Source: Paraburkholderia acidisoli (GTDB lineage: Bacteria; Pseudomonadota; Gammaproteobacteria; Burkholderiales; Burkholderiaceae). From it: a stretch of 64,000 nt of DNA. The notes under the pieces were generated by a model that searched no databases, was not told where the DNA came from, and worked only from the letters and a program-made list of their open reading frames with translations. This document shows positions 1 to 9,671 of this stretch, piece after piece; the stretch's first letter is position 1; every line of letters begins with the position of its first letter. The position numbers were made by a program, and so were the translations under genes. The stretch is from the NCBI RefSeq assembly GCF_009789675.1, contig NZ_CP046915.1, positions 1,054,001 through 1,118,000 on the forward strand. The letters are read 5' to 3'.

Positions 1-653
1 TGTTCGGTGGCGTGCGCGAGCGCCAGCTGCACGCGGTCGGACTTCGCGTCGAGTTCGAGCAGCGCCGAGAATTGCGACTGGCCGCCGCCGCGCCGCTGGT
101 GCAGCACGAGCTTGCGCGCGACGTTGCGCGCCGTGGCCAGCCCGAAATCCTTTTCGACGATGGCGAGCGCGAGATCCACGCCCGCCGTCATGCCCGCCGA
201 GGTCCAGATCGGGCCGTCCACCACGAAGATGCGGTCTTCGTCGAGTTGCACGCCGGGGTATTGCTTGCGGAACGCCTGCGCGTGAAACCAGTGCGTGGTG
301 GCGCGCCGGCCGTCGAGCAGCCCGGCGGCGGCCAGCACGAAGGTGCCGGTGCAGATGGCCGCGACGCGCCGGCTGTGGTCCGGCGCTTCGCGAAGGTAGT
401 CGAGCAGGCTCGCGGGCGGCAGGCGGCAGTCGTTGTCGCCGGCCACGATCAGCGTGTCGTAGGTGGCGTCGCGCAGGCGGTCCGTGTTGACCGAAAAGCT
501 CTGCGAGGTCATGACCGGGCCGCCGTCTTCGGAAACCAGCCGGAACTGGTAGACGCGCTCGCCGCGCAGGAGGTTGGCGTATTCGAACACGCTCGCCACG
601 GCGAGGCCCATCGTCTGAAAACCGGGGTACACGACAAGTCCGATTGAGTGCAC
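1..653 (-). CDS. GlxA-family transcriptional regulator (partial, C-terminus off left edge)
   Basis: The 217 visible codons encode the DJ-1/PfpI-like N-terminal domain of a GlxA-type regulator; the AraC helix-turn-helix half should lie beyond the left edge. The nucleophile-elbow cysteine sits at about residue 101 in AAICTGTF, followed by the family pattern LLDGRRATTHW. The GTG start at 653 is chosen because GAGG lies five bases upstream and the protein then opens with a typical strand (GLVVYPGF). The DJ-1 domain usually senses a small ligand and is not expected to be an active protease here. It diverges from the SDR/tautomerase pair at 878-2158, which it probably regulates (inference). Confidence 0.85.
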   Translation of the reverse strand, partial: MHSIGLVVYPGFQTMGLAVASVFEYANLLRGERVYQFRLVSEDGGPVMTSQSFSVNTDRLRDATYDTLIVAGDNDCRLPPASLLDYLREAPDHSRRVAAICTGTFVLAAAGLLDGRRATTHWFHAQAFRKQYPGVQLDEDRIFVVDGPIWTSAGMTAGVDLALAIVEKDFGLATARNVARKLVLHQRRGGGQSQFSALLELDAKSDRVQLALAHATE

Positions 654-877
654 GATCGCCTCGCAAAGAGTGGCGGAAAACCTCGTATGTACCACAAAAC
701 GGAAATTTCGGTGATGGCGCGAATGGCGCGTGTTCTGGCGCTTTCATCACACCGCGCATGTCTTTTGGTGTGTCCGGAATCATTGCATCTATGTCATTGA
801 GGATGTGGCGTGCCGGGATCAGAATCGCCTTCAGCTTCGGCACCCCGTCGATGCACCCATTCGCAAGAGATACGACC

Positions 878-1717
878 ATGACTTCCACGCAAACTTCCCA
901 CGCCACGCAAGCCACCGAGGCCACGCGGGGCACCGCGCTCATCACGGGCGCTTCCGCCGGTATCGGCGCGATTTACGCCGACCGTCTCGCGAAACGCGGC
1001 TACGACCTGATTCTCGTGGCGCGCGACGCCGACCGGCTGAACGCGCTGGCCGCCCGCCTGAGCGCTGAGACCGGCCGCACGATCGACACGATTCCCGCCG
1101 ATCTCAACGACAAGGCCGCGCTCGCGCGCATCGAGCGCCTGCTGCGCGACGACGCGCGCATCACCATGCTGGTGAACAACGCGGGCGTGGGCTCGGTCGC
1201 CTCGGTGCTCAAGGACGACGTGGACGCCATGGAAGCGATGATCGGCCTGAACATCACCGCACTCACGCGCCTGACCTATGCCGTGGCGCCGGCGTTCGCG
1301 AGCCGGGGCGCGGGCACCATCGTCAATATCGGCTCGGTGGTGGGCATTGCGGTGGAGCTGCTGAACGGCGTGTACAGCGCGTCGAAGTCGTATGTGCTGA
1401 GCTTCGGCCACGCGCTCCAGCGCGATCTCGCCGACAAGGGCGTGCGCATCCAGACGGTGATGCCGGCCGCCACGGCCACGGCGTTCTGGGACGTGGCGGG
1501 CTACGCGCCGCAAAAGGAAGCGGCCACGACGATGTCGGCGGCGGATCTCGTGGATGCCGCGCTGGCCGGGCTCGATCAGGGCGAACTCGTGACGATTCCC
1601 ACGCTCCAGAACGGCGACGACTGGACACAATGGGAAGCGGCACGCCGCGCGCTCGCGCCGAAATTCGCCAACGCGAAGGCCGCGCCGCGCTACGCGCTGG
1701 CGTCGAGCCAGGCTTGA
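878..1717 (+). CDS. SDR family NAD(P)-dependent oxidoreductase
   Basis: Classical short-chain dehydrogenase of 279 aa. Visible motifs are the cofactor-binding TGASAGIG at about residues 23-30, NNAG in the middle and the catalytic YSASK. The ATG at 878 follows AAGAGA and fits the normal domain start; the upstream in-frame extension has no family similarity. The substrate cannot be told from sequence. It is followed after 45 bp by a tautomerase and lies divergent to a GlxA-type regulator, so the three probably form one regulated unit for a small carbonyl compound (inference). Confidence 0.9.
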   Translation: MTSTQTSHATQATEATRGTALITGASAGIGAIYADRLAKRGYDLILVARDADRLNALAARLSAETGRTIDTIPADLNDKAALARIERLLRDDARITMLVNNAGVGSVASVLKDDVDAMEAMIGLNITALTRLTYAVAPAFASRGAGTIVNIGSVVGIAVELLNGVYSASKSYVLSFGHALQRDLADKGVRIQTVMPAATATAFWDVAGYAPQKEAATTMSAADLVDAALAGLDQGELVTIPTLQNGDDWTQWEAARRALAPKFANAKAAPRYALASSQA

Positions 1718-1762
1718 GTTCAGCCGCAGCCCGCGCCCGATCCATCATCAGGAGTTCCCACC

Positions 1763-2158
1763 ATGCCTTATCTGCAACTCGATACGACCGGGCGCTTTTC
1801 CGTCGCGCAAAAGCAGCGGCTTGCCGCGCGCATGAGCGAGACTTACGCGCGGATGATGTCGGTGGATAGTCGCCGTATTAGCGTGGCGATCCGCGAACTG
1901 GGCGAGGGCGGCGTGTGGCGCGTGACGGCCGAGGGGAGCGAGCCGGAGCCGGTTTCGGTGATGATGCTCGACATCCGCCGCGGCCGGCCGCCGGAACTGC
2001 GCATGGCGGTGGCGCAGGCGCTCTGCGCGCATTGCGTGGAGATTCTGGGCTTGCGCGAGGATCGCCTCAACGTGGAGTTCACGCAGCACGCGGGCGACGA
2101 GATGTATCACCCGGCGCTGGGCGGTTACAGCCCGGAATGGGAGCCGGGCGAAGCGTGA
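1763..2158 (+). CDS. Tautomerase family protein
   Basis: A 131-aa protein that begins Met-Pro, exposing the N-terminal proline used as catalytic base in the 4-oxalocrotonate tautomerase superfamily. Length and the C-terminal pattern (ending in a tyrosine/tryptophan-rich stretch) fit the long tautomerase/cis-3-chloroacrylate dehalogenase-like branch rather than the 60-aa 4-OT. A clear AGGAG ribosome site precedes the ATG. It is likely cotranscribed with the upstream SDR. The exact reaction (tautomerisation or hydrolytic dehalogenation) is not decidable here. Confidence 0.85.
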   Translation: MPYLQLDTTGRFSVAQKQRLAARMSETYARMMSVDSRRISVAIRELGEGGVWRVTAEGSEPEPVSVMMLDIRRGRPPELRMAVAQALCAHCVEILGLREDRLNVEFTQHAGDEMYHPALGGYSPEWEPGEA

Positions 2159-2315
2159 GCGCGGGGGCTTGCGCGACTCGGCCTGGGCCGATGCGCGCAA
2201 GCTCCCACGCCGATTCAGCGCGGATTCAGCGCGGACTCAGCGAATAGACAGCGAAGACTCGACGAAGCGTCCACGAAGACTCATCGACGGCTCACCCAGG
2301 CCTTCACGCGCGGAT

Positions 2316-3209
2316 TCACTCCGCCTGCACCTTCACCGCAACCTCCACCTCGTGCGCGCCGCCGCCGAGTATCACGCCGCGCAGCAGCGAAACGTCGCTG
2401 TAATCGCGGCCGATGGCGAGCGTCACGTGGCCCTGGTCGGCGAGCACGTCGTTGGTCGGGTCGAGATCGACCCAGCCCGCGTGCCGGTCGCCGGGCACGT
2501 GCAGCGACACCCACGCGTGCGAGGCGTCGGCGCCGATCATGGGCGCGGCGCCCTCGGGCGGGTCGTTGCGCAAATAGCCGCTCACGTAGCGCGCGGCCAG
2601 CCCGAGCGTGCGCAGGCAGCCGATCATCACCTGCGCGAAATCCTGGCACACGCCGTGACGCAATTCGAAGGCGCGCGCCGCGGGCGTGTCGAACGCCGTG
2701 GCGGCGGGGCGATACGCGAAATCGGCGTGAATGCGATGCATCAGGTCGATAGCGCCCGCGAGCACCGGCGTGCCGGGCGCGAAGCTGTCGAGCGCGTACG
2801 CGCGCAACGCCGGCGAGAGCGCGATATTCGGCGAAGCGAAACAGAATTCGGACTCCGCATGAAACGCGCCGCCCGCCTCGTAGCGCAGCGCGTGCGCGAC
2901 GCTCTCCCACGCGGGCGTGGCCTCGGCGTCGAGCGCGGCGTAGCGCGGCGCGAGCTGCACGCGCGTTTCGCTCGTCATGCGCAAGTGATCGTGCGGCGCG
3001 TCGAACGAAAAGTAGAGCACTTCGTTGCCGAACGCGTCGAGCCGGCTCGTGCGATACGAGGGCGTGGGCGCGATGCTCGCGCGCGAGTCGAGCACGCGTT
3101 GCCACGGCAGTTCGAGCGGGCGGATGGTCGCGAGATGCTGCGCCGTTTCCACCAGCGTGGAATAGCGGTAATCCGTGCGATGCACGACCGAAAGCACGAT
3201 GTCGCTCAT
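2316..3209 (-). CDS. Transglutaminase-like cysteine peptidase family protein
   Basis: 297-aa protein with the bacterial transglutaminase N-terminal domain followed by the transglutaminase core. The catalytic triad is complete: Cys188 in HGVCQDFAQ, His231 in DASHAWVSL and Asp250 in GWVDLDPTND. The start overlaps the stop of the upstream ATP-grasp/alpha-E gene by 4 bp (ATGA type), so the two are translationally coupled. COG1305 proteins of this kind are known neighbours of COG2307/COG2308 amidoligase genes and are predicted to cut or remodel the amide bonds that the ATP-grasp makes. It is the last gene of the 9507-2316 operon. Confidence 0.9.
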   Translation of the reverse strand: MSDIVLSVVHRTDYRYSTLVETAQHLATIRPLELPWQRVLDSRASIAPTPSYRTSRLDAFGNEVLYFSFDAPHDHLRMTSETRVQLAPRYAALDAEATPAWESVAHALRYEAGGAFHAESEFCFASPNIALSPALRAYALDSFAPGTPVLAGAIDLMHRIHADFAYRPAATAFDTPAARAFELRHGVCQDFAQVMIGCLRTLGLAARYVSGYLRNDPPEGAAPMIGADASHAWVSLHVPGDRHAGWVDLDPTNDVLADQGHVTLAIGRDYSDVSLLRGVILGGGAHEVEVAVKVQAE

Positions 3210-5890
3210 GGCCACACCTGCGCGGCGGGCGGCATCGCGTGGCTGAACCAGCGCGCGCTGATCTCGTTCGAGACCGCGGCCATGTGGGCGGCGAGGCTGT
3301 CGCAGAGCGCGGCGAGCGCGGGGTAGCGGCCGTCCTCGCCAGGATCGCAGAGCGCTTCGAGCGAAGGCAGGGCGTCGACGGAAGCCAGTTGCGAGGCGAA
3401 CGGTTCGCGCTTCGGGCCGCCGGCCGCGTGGGCGATCTCGTCGAGGCGCGTGCGCAGGCGGCCGTACACGCCGTACAGGCCGCGCGGATTGGTCGGGTCG
3501 GTCACGATCAGGTCGAGCAGGGCGGGCACTTCGAGTCGCCCGGGGTAGAGCGCGCGGTAGGTGAGCGTGCTGTCGAAGAGTTGCAGCAGCAGATCGAAAC
3601 CGGCGGGCGTGGCCAGCGTGCGTTCCTGCGCGACGATGCGCAGCACCGTGGCCATGGCCGCGATGCGCTCGATGTGGCGGCCCGCGAACAGCAGCCGCCA
3701 CGCTTCGTCGCGCGTCATGCGGTCGCCCTGGCAACCGCTGATCGCGCTCAGTTGCGTGGCGAGCGTGTCGAGCGCGCGCATCAGGGTCACGCGGTCGTAG
3801 GGCACGGAACGGCGGAATTCCAGGGGAGCGCCATAGCCGGGCGCGCCATGGCGAGGGGCGCCGTTGCGCGGCGCGCCCGGTCGCGCGGGCGCGAGCGAAA
3901 GCGCTTCGAGCGCGTCGCGGAAGTCGTTGCGCGAGGCCAGCACGTTGCGCCAGTGGTCGCTCGAAAGCCGGCCGCGAATTTCGCCGCACGCGTGGGCCTG
4001 GCTCGCAAGCGTCTGGCCGATGCTGGCCATGCCCGCGTTTTCGTGCAGACTGGCCGCGAGCACGCGTTCGAACACGTCGAGTCCGCGCTGCGTTTCGCCG
4101 GCCGCCGCGGGCACGAGGCCGCTCGCCGCCGCGAGTTCGACGAAGGTGCCGAACAGCTGCTCGGCGTCGCTGCCCTCGAGCGAGCCCAGCATGAGGCGTG
4201 CGAGGCGCACGCCGTTTTCGGCGCGCTCGCCGTAGCGGCCCGCCCAGAACAGGTTCTCGGCGGCGCGGCTCGGCACGCGGCGCGCGGCGCGGCGCACGTC
4301 GCCGGGTTTCATCGGCGTGGGCAGGAGCGAGAAGGTCGAGCCGGGCTGGCTCGACAGCACCCAGGTGTCCACGCTGCTGCCGCCCGCCTGCATCGACACG
4401 GATTCCTGATGCTCGGCCGCGAGCCGGGTGAACCCGCCCGGCAGCACGCGCCAGCCGTCCGGCGAGGCGGGGTCGGCGATCGCGTAGACGCGCAGCACGG
4501 CCGGGCGCGCGCCCAGCACGCCGGTGCCGGGCTCGAAACGCGGCACGTAGCCGTAGCGCAGCGGCTGCTGGATCGTGAAGGCGTCGGGCATGGCCTCGAT
4601 GCGCGTGCGCCATGCGTCGAGTGCCTGCGGGCCGGCCGCGAGCCCGGGCGGCGCGTTGCCCGCGTCGCCCTTGCTGCGCGCGGTCGCGGCGCCGGGCCAC
4701 GTGGGCACGAGCATGCCGTCGTCGAGATGCGCGAGCGCGTCGCGCCAGGCGGCGTCCTCGCCGCACCACCAGGTGGGCACGCCGGGCAGCGCGAGCGGTT
4801 CGCCGAGCAACGCCTGCGCGATGCCGGGCAAAAAGCCGTGCAGCGCGGGCGATTCGACGAAACCCGCGCCCGGCACGTTCGACACGATCACGTTGCCCGC
4901 GCGCATCACCTGCAACAGGCCCGGCACGCCGATGGTCGAGTCGGCGCGCAGTTCGACGGGATCGCAGAACGTGTCGTCCAGACGGCGCAGCACCGCGTGC
5001 ACGCGCTCCAGTCCGCCGAGCGTTTTCAGATACAGCGTGTCGTCGCGCACCGTGAGGTCCTTGCCCTCGACCAGCGTGAGGCCGAGATAGCGCGCGAGAA
5101 AGGCGTGCTCGAAATAGGTTTCGCTGAACGGCCCCGGCGTGAGCAGCACGATATGCGGCGAAGCGCCTTCGCCCTCGCGCATGAGCGAGCGCGCGCCCGC
5201 GGCCAGCGTGCCCACGAGTTGCGAATAGGTCGGCGCGAGCCGGTTCACGCGCATCGCGCGGAACGGCTCGGCGAACAGGCTGGACACGATCAGCCGGTTT
5301 TCGAGCAGATAGCCGAGGCCCGAAGGCGCTTCGGTGCGATGCGAGACCACGGTCCACTGGCCGTCCGGCGCGCGCGCGAGGTCGAGCGCGACGGTTTGCA
5401 GATACTGCCGGTCGGGCGGCGCGAAACCCTTCACCGCGCGCAGGTAGCCCGGATGGCCGAACACCAGCGCGGGTGGCACGAGACCGCGCGCGAGCAGGGT
5501 TTGCGGCCCGTAGATATCGGCGACGATCTCGTTGAGCAGCCGCGCGCGCTGTGCGACGCCGCGCTCGATCTGCGCCCATTCGTTTTCGTCGATGATGAGC
5601 GGCAGCAGGTCGAGGGCCCACGGCCGCGGCCCGCCGCCATCGGCATAAACGTTGTAGGTGATGTCGTTCTCGCGCACCTGGCGCGCGACCGAGGCCGCGG
5701 CGCCGTCGAGCCCGGCCACGCCCGGCTTGCCGAGCAGGGCGAAAAACTGCCGCCACGGCTCGCGCAGCGTGCCTTGCGGCGTGTGCAGCTCGTCCCAGTG
5801 GCCGCCGCGCACCGGAAGCGTGCGCAGCGGCGCGGCCGCCTCGTCGTCGTGGGCCGCGGAATCGAACGGCAGGGTGGATTGAGTCGGCAA
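3206..5890 (-). CDS. Circularly permuted ATP-grasp / alpha-E fusion protein (ATP site degenerate)
   Basis: About 894 aa: a COG2308-type circularly permuted ATP-grasp region (N-terminal 470 residues) fused to an alpha-E helical domain (COG2307, from SRAAENLFWAGRYGERAEN on). No ATG is available at the N-terminus; TTG at 5890 gives a protein starting near PTQSTLPFDS, and another TTG at 5974 would start two bases after the upstream stop. Neither has a good ribosome site, so the start is uncertain. Compared with the 490-aa paralogue at 11784, the glycine-rich loop KETHGAGG reads TWPGAATA, EDN reads SHR and NSSQGGG reads SMQAGGS, so ATP and metal binding look lost. The alpha-E half carries a low-complexity GAPR-type repeat near 3835-3890. 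It probably acts as a structural or recruiting subunit (inference). Confidence 0.85.
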   Translation of the reverse strand: MPTQSTLPFDSAAHDDEAAAPLRTLPVRGGHWDELHTPQGTLREPWRQFFALLGKPGVAGLDGAAASVARQVRENDITYNVYADGGGPRPWALDLLPLIIDENEWAQIERGVAQRARLLNEIVADIYGPQTLLARGLVPPALVFGHPGYLRAVKGFAPPDRQYLQTVALDLARAPDGQWTVVSHRTEAPSGLGYLLENRLIVSSLFAEPFRAMRVNRLAPTYSQLVGTLAAGARSLMREGEGASPHIVLLTPGPFSETYFEHAFLARYLGLTLVEGKDLTVRDDTLYLKTLGGLERVHAVLRRLDDTFCDPVELRADSTIGVPGLLQVMRAGNVIVSNVPGAGFVESPALHGFLPGIAQALLGEPLALPGVPTWWCGEDAAWRDALAHLDDGMLVPTWPGAATARSKGDAGNAPPGLAAGPQALDAWRTRIEAMPDAFTIQQPLRYGYVPRFEPGTGVLGARPAVLRVYAIADPASPDGWRVLPGGFTRLAAEHQESVSMQAGGSSVDTWVLSSQPGSTFSLLPTPMKPGDVRRAARRVPSRAAENLFWAGRYGERAENGVRLARLMLGSLEGSDAEQLFGTFVELAAASGLVPAAAGETQRGLDVFERVLAASLHENAGMASIGQTLASQAHACGEIRGRLSSDHWRNVLASRNDFRDALEALSLAPARPGAPRNGAPRHGAPGYGAPLEFRRSVPYDRVTLMRALDTLATQLSAISGCQGDRMTRDEAWRLLFAGRHIERIAAMATVLRIVAQERTLATPAGFDLLLQLFDSTLTYRALYPGRLEVPALLDLIVTDPTNPRGLYGVYGRLRTRLDEIAHAAGGPKREPFASQLASVDALPSLEALCDPGEDGRYPALAALCDSLAAHMAAVSNEISARWFSHAMPPAAQVWP

Positions 5891-5976
5891 GATCGTGAAT
5901 GGTGGTGGCGCGCCCGGACTGCGGGGCGCGCCTTCGGTGGGTTCTACCGTGTTATCGGCACGGGCGCCGCGCAAAA

Positions 5977-8900
5977 TTAGCGGCGCCGCCGCAGGTCCAG
6001 CGTGAACGGAAATTCGAGGCTGCGTGCGGGCGGCGCGACCTCCACGGGGCCCGGCGTGTGGCCGGTCGTGAAGAAGCGCGCGCGGCGGCGGCTCTCGGCT
6101 TCGTAGGCGTTGACGGGAAACGTCTGATAATTGCGACCGCCCGGATGGGCAACATGATACTGGCATCCGCCGATGGCGCGGCCACTCCACGTGTCGACGA
6201 TATCGAGCGTGAGCGGCGCGTGCACGCCGATGGTCGGGTGCAGCGAGGCCGATTGCTGCCACGCCCGGAAGCGCACGCCCGCCACATGCTCGCTCGCGCG
6301 CCCTGTGGGTTGCAGCGGCAGCGCATGGCCGTTCACGCTCACGAGATGGCGGTTTTCGTTCGCGCCGAGCACGCGCACTTCGAGCCGTTCCACCGACGAA
6401 TCGACATAGCGCACCGTGCCGCCGGGCGCGCCTTCCTCGCCCATCACGTGCCACGGTTCGAGCGCATGGCGCACCGTGAGCGCGATGCCGCCCGTGTTCA
6501 GCTCGCCGATCAGCGGGAAGCGGAATTCGAGGTGCGGCGCGAACCAGGCCGAATCGAGCGCGAAGCCGGCGGCGGCCGTTTCGGCGAGCACGTCGTCGAA
6601 ATCCATCTGCACGAAGGTCGAGAGCATGAAGCGGTCGTGCAGTTCGGTGCCCCAGCGCGTGAGGCGCTGCGTGTACGGCGTCTTCCAGAAGCGCGCCACC
6701 AGCGCGCGCAGCAGCAGTTGCTGCGCGAGGCTCATGCGCGCGTGCGGCGGCATTTCGAAACCGCGCAGCTCCAGCAGGCCGAGGCGGCCGGTCGGGCCGT
6801 CCGGCGAATAGAGCTTGTCGATGCAGAACTCGGCGCGGTGCGTGTTGCCGGTCACGTCGATCAGGATGTTGCGCAGCGCGCGGTCGATGAGCCACGGCGG
6901 CACGCTCTGGCCGCTTTGAGCCGCCGCGCCGAAGCCGCGCAGCAGGTCGACCTGGCGCTGAATTTCCGCGAAGGCGATTTCCAGCTCGTAGACCTGGTCG
7001 TTGCGCGCCTCGTCCACGCGCGGCGCCTGGCTGGTCGGTCCGATGAAGAGGCCCGAGAACAGATACGAGAGCGACGGATGGTTGTGCCAGTAAGCGACGA
7101 GGCTCGCGAGCAGGTCCGGGCGGCGCAGGAACGGGCTGTCGGCGGGCGTGGCGCCGCCGAGCACGAGGTGATTGCCGCCGCCCGTGCCCGTGTGGCGGCC
7201 GTCGAGCATGAACTTCTCGGTGGACAGCGCGGTTTCGTGCGCGGCCTGGTAGAGGAATTCGGTGCGCTCGACGAGGTCGTCCCAGCTGGCGGACGGGTGG
7301 ATGTTCACCTCGATCACGCCGGGGTCGGGCGTGACCTGGAGCATTTTCAGGCGCGGGTCGCGCGGCGGCGGATAGCCTTCCACGACCACGGGCAGCGCGA
7401 GATCGGCGGCCGTGGCCTCGATGGCGGCGAGCAGGTCGAGATAGTCGTCGAGTTCCGCTAGCGGCGGCATGAACACGTGCAACTGGCCGCGCGCCTCGCC
7501 GAACGCGGCGGCTTCGGCTTTCGGCCCGGCGGCGCGCGACGGATCGCGCGCTTCCACGCACAGCGCCGTGCGGCGGATCCAGGCCGCCGATTCGCCGCGG
7601 TCCGGGTAGCGCTCGGCGGCGGCGTGCCCGGCGGCGCCGTGAGGGGCGTGCGCCGATGTTCCCGCCAGGAGTCCAGCCGATAACCCCGCCGGTACTCCAT
7701 CGCCCGAGGCAAGCGCATCGCCCGAGCCAAACTCGGCGCCGTGGCCGCCTTCGTACTGCATGCGCAATTCGGCCGCGCTGCGCAGCGGCGCGCTCGCGGC
7801 GAACGGATCGCGCGCGTGCTGCCACGGGTAATCCGCCGCCGCGACCCACGGCAGCGAGTCGAGCGGCAGGCGGTAACCCATCGGCGAGTCGCCCGGAATC
7901 AGGTACATGCGCTCGTCGCGGAAGAACCACGGGCCGCTGACCCAGCGCGCGCCGCCCAGCGCGGGCTGGCGGGTGGACAGGTGCGCAGGCCGATCGGCGT
8001 CGTCGCGCGCGAGCGGCAGCACGTAGCCCGTCACGGTGTCGAGGCCCGCGTCGAACACGCGGCGCAGGCGCATGCGCTCGAGTTCGTCGTCGAGGCGCGA
8101 ATCGAACGGATCGACGTTCACGGGCAGGCGGCGCTCGCGCCACAGGTAGTACCACGTGTCTTCATAGCCGGGCAGCACGTGCTGCGCGTCCACGCCGAGC
8201 TTGCCCGCGAGATGCGCGATGAAGCGCTGGGCGTCGGCGGCCGTGTGATGCGCGGGCGTGCCCTCGTCGGCGAACAGCTTCGGGTCGCGCCAGCACGGCT
8301 CGCCGTCCGCGCGCCAGAAGAGCGAGAGCGCCCAGCGCGGCAACTGCTCGCCCGGATACCACTTGCCCTGACCGATATGAAGAAAGCCGGGCGCGCCGTA
8401 CTGCGCGCGCAGTTTGTCCATCAGCGAGATCGCGTAGCGGCGCTTGGTGGGCCCGAGCGCGTCGGTGTTCCATTCGGGTGCGTCGCGGTCGCTGGCGGCC
8501 ACGAAGGTCGGCTCGCCGCCCATCGTGAGGCGCACGTCCTGCGCGTCGAGCGCGGCGTCCACCTGCGCGCCCATCGCGACCATGTCCGACCATTGCGCCT
8601 CGGTGTAGGGCTTGGTCACGCGCGGCGTTTCGAGCACGCGCGAGATCGTCATCGAATGCGAGAACTCCACTTCGCAGTCGTCGAGCGCGCCGGAAATGGG
8701 CGCGGCGCTGCCCGGCTCCGGCGTGCAGGCAACGGGAATATGGCCTTCGCCCGCGAGCAGGCCCGAGGTGGGATCGAGCCCGATCCAGCCCGCGCCCGGC
8801 AGATAGACTTCGCACCACGCGTGCAGGTCGGTGAAATCGGCTTCGGCGCCCTGCGGGCCGTCGATTGCCTTCACGTCGGGCGTGAGCTGCAGCAGATAAC

Positions 8901-9507
8901 CGGAGACGAAACGCGCCGCCAGACCGAGCTGGCGCAGCGTCTGCACGAGCAGCCAGCCCGAGTCGCGGCACGAGCCCGAGCGGCTCGTCAGTGTTTCTTC
9001 AGGCGTTTGCACGCCCGGTTCCATACGGATGAGATAGCCGATGTCGTGCTGCACGCGCTGGTTCAGATCGACGAGAAAATCCACCGTGCCGCGCGCGCGC
9101 CTGTCGATCGATTCGACGAACGCGGCGAACCGCGGCGTGGGCTCGCCGCGCACGAGATAGGGCGCGAGTTCGGCGGCGAGTTCGGGCTCGTACGCGAACG
9201 GAAACTGCTCGGCGCTCGGCTCCAGGAAGAAGTCGAACGGGTTGTAGACCGCCATTTCCGCGACCAGGTCGATGGTGACGCGGAACTCGCGCATCGGCTC
9301 GGGAAAGGCGAGGCGCGCCTGGTAGTTCGAGAACGGGTCCTGCTGCCAGTTGACGAAGTGATCGGCGGGCTCCACGCGCATCGAATACGACACGATGGGC
9401 GTGCGGCAATGCGGCGCGGGCCGCAGCCGCACGACATGGGGCGCGAGATTGACGAGCCGGTCATAACGATACTGCGTGACATGGTTTAACGCGACACGGA
9501 TGGACAC
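5977..9507 (-). CDS. Transglutaminase domain + DUF2126 protein
   Basis: 1176-aa protein. Residues 1-270 are a transglutaminase module with triad Cys180 (SRSGSCRDSG), His229 (TDLHAWCEV) and Asp245 (GWIGLDPTSG). The rest is DUF2126, a large domain related to carboxylate-amine ligase/glutamine-synthetase-like folds, with conserved HPSASWDDLVERTEF and GTGGGNHLVLGG segments. An alanine/glycine-rich insert of about 50 residues near residue 610-660 is probably a flexible linker. GTG at 9507 is chosen because AGGAG lies six bases upstream. First gene of the operon running to 2316; the next gene starts at or just after its stop. Confidence 0.9.
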   Translation of the reverse strand: MSIRVALNHVTQYRYDRLVNLAPHVVRLRPAPHCRTPIVSYSMRVEPADHFVNWQQDPFSNYQARLAFPEPMREFRVTIDLVAEMAVYNPFDFFLEPSAEQFPFAYEPELAAELAPYLVRGEPTPRFAAFVESIDRRARGTVDFLVDLNQRVQHDIGYLIRMEPGVQTPEETLTSRSGSCRDSGWLLVQTLRQLGLAARFVSGYLLQLTPDVKAIDGPQGAEADFTDLHAWCEVYLPGAGWIGLDPTSGLLAGEGHIPVACTPEPGSAAPISGALDDCEVEFSHSMTISRVLETPRVTKPYTEAQWSDMVAMGAQVDAALDAQDVRLTMGGEPTFVAASDRDAPEWNTDALGPTKRRYAISLMDKLRAQYGAPGFLHIGQGKWYPGEQLPRWALSLFWRADGEPCWRDPKLFADEGTPAHHTAADAQRFIAHLAGKLGVDAQHVLPGYEDTWYYLWRERRLPVNVDPFDSRLDDELERMRLRRVFDAGLDTVTGYVLPLARDDADRPAHLSTRQPALGGARWVSGPWFFRDERMYLIPGDSPMGYRLPLDSLPWVAAADYPWQHARDPFAASAPLRSAAELRMQYEGGHGAEFGSGDALASGDGVPAGLSAGLLAGTSAHAPHGAAGHAAAERYPDRGESAAWIRRTALCVEARDPSRAAGPKAEAAAFGEARGQLHVFMPPLAELDDYLDLLAAIEATAADLALPVVVEGYPPPRDPRLKMLQVTPDPGVIEVNIHPSASWDDLVERTEFLYQAAHETALSTEKFMLDGRHTGTGGGNHLVLGGATPADSPFLRRPDLLASLVAYWHNHPSLSYLFSGLFIGPTSQAPRVDEARNDQVYELEIAFAEIQRQVDLLRGFGAAAQSGQSVPPWLIDRALRNILIDVTGNTHRAEFCIDKLYSPDGPTGRLGLLELRGFEMPPHARMSLAQQLLLRALVARFWKTPYTQRLTRWGTELHDRFMLSTFVQMDFDDVLAETAAAGFALDSAWFAPHLEFRFPLIGELNTGGIALTVRHALEPWHVMGEEGAPGGTVRYVDSSVERLEVRVLGANENRHLVSVNGHALPLQPTGRASEHVAGVRFRAWQQSASLHPTIGVHAPLTLDIVDTWSGRAIGGCQYHVAHPGGRNYQTFPVNAYEAESRRRARFFTTGHTPGPVEVAPPARSLEFPFTLDLRRRR

Positions 9508-9671
9508 ACCCGACTCCTCGTTCGACGTGAATGAAAATATGGCGATGCCGATGACGGCGGCGCGGCGCGCGCGCTCATGATGCAAGGCGCGCGAGTGCGG
9601 AATATGACAACGGCGCCGCGCGGCACGCCGCGTGCTGGCGCAGCGTGCGCACTCAACCGGGGACAGCGGCG

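Noticed and set aside
644..877. N-terminal extension of the SDR gene
   Set aside because: The frame is open upstream, but the extra 78 residues are not SDR-like and the ATG at 878 has a ribosome site and the normal domain start.
3239..5980. A 913-codon open frame on the plus strand
   Set aside because: It lies wholly antisense to the conserved ATP-grasp/alpha-E gene; its product is Arg/Ala/Gly-rich with no family motif. Long antisense frames are expected at this GC content.
5899..9489. Long plus-strand frames of 520 and 582 codons
   Set aside because: Both are antisense to the transglutaminase-DUF2126 gene, which has intact catalytic motifs; the antisense products are low-complexity and unlike any protein.
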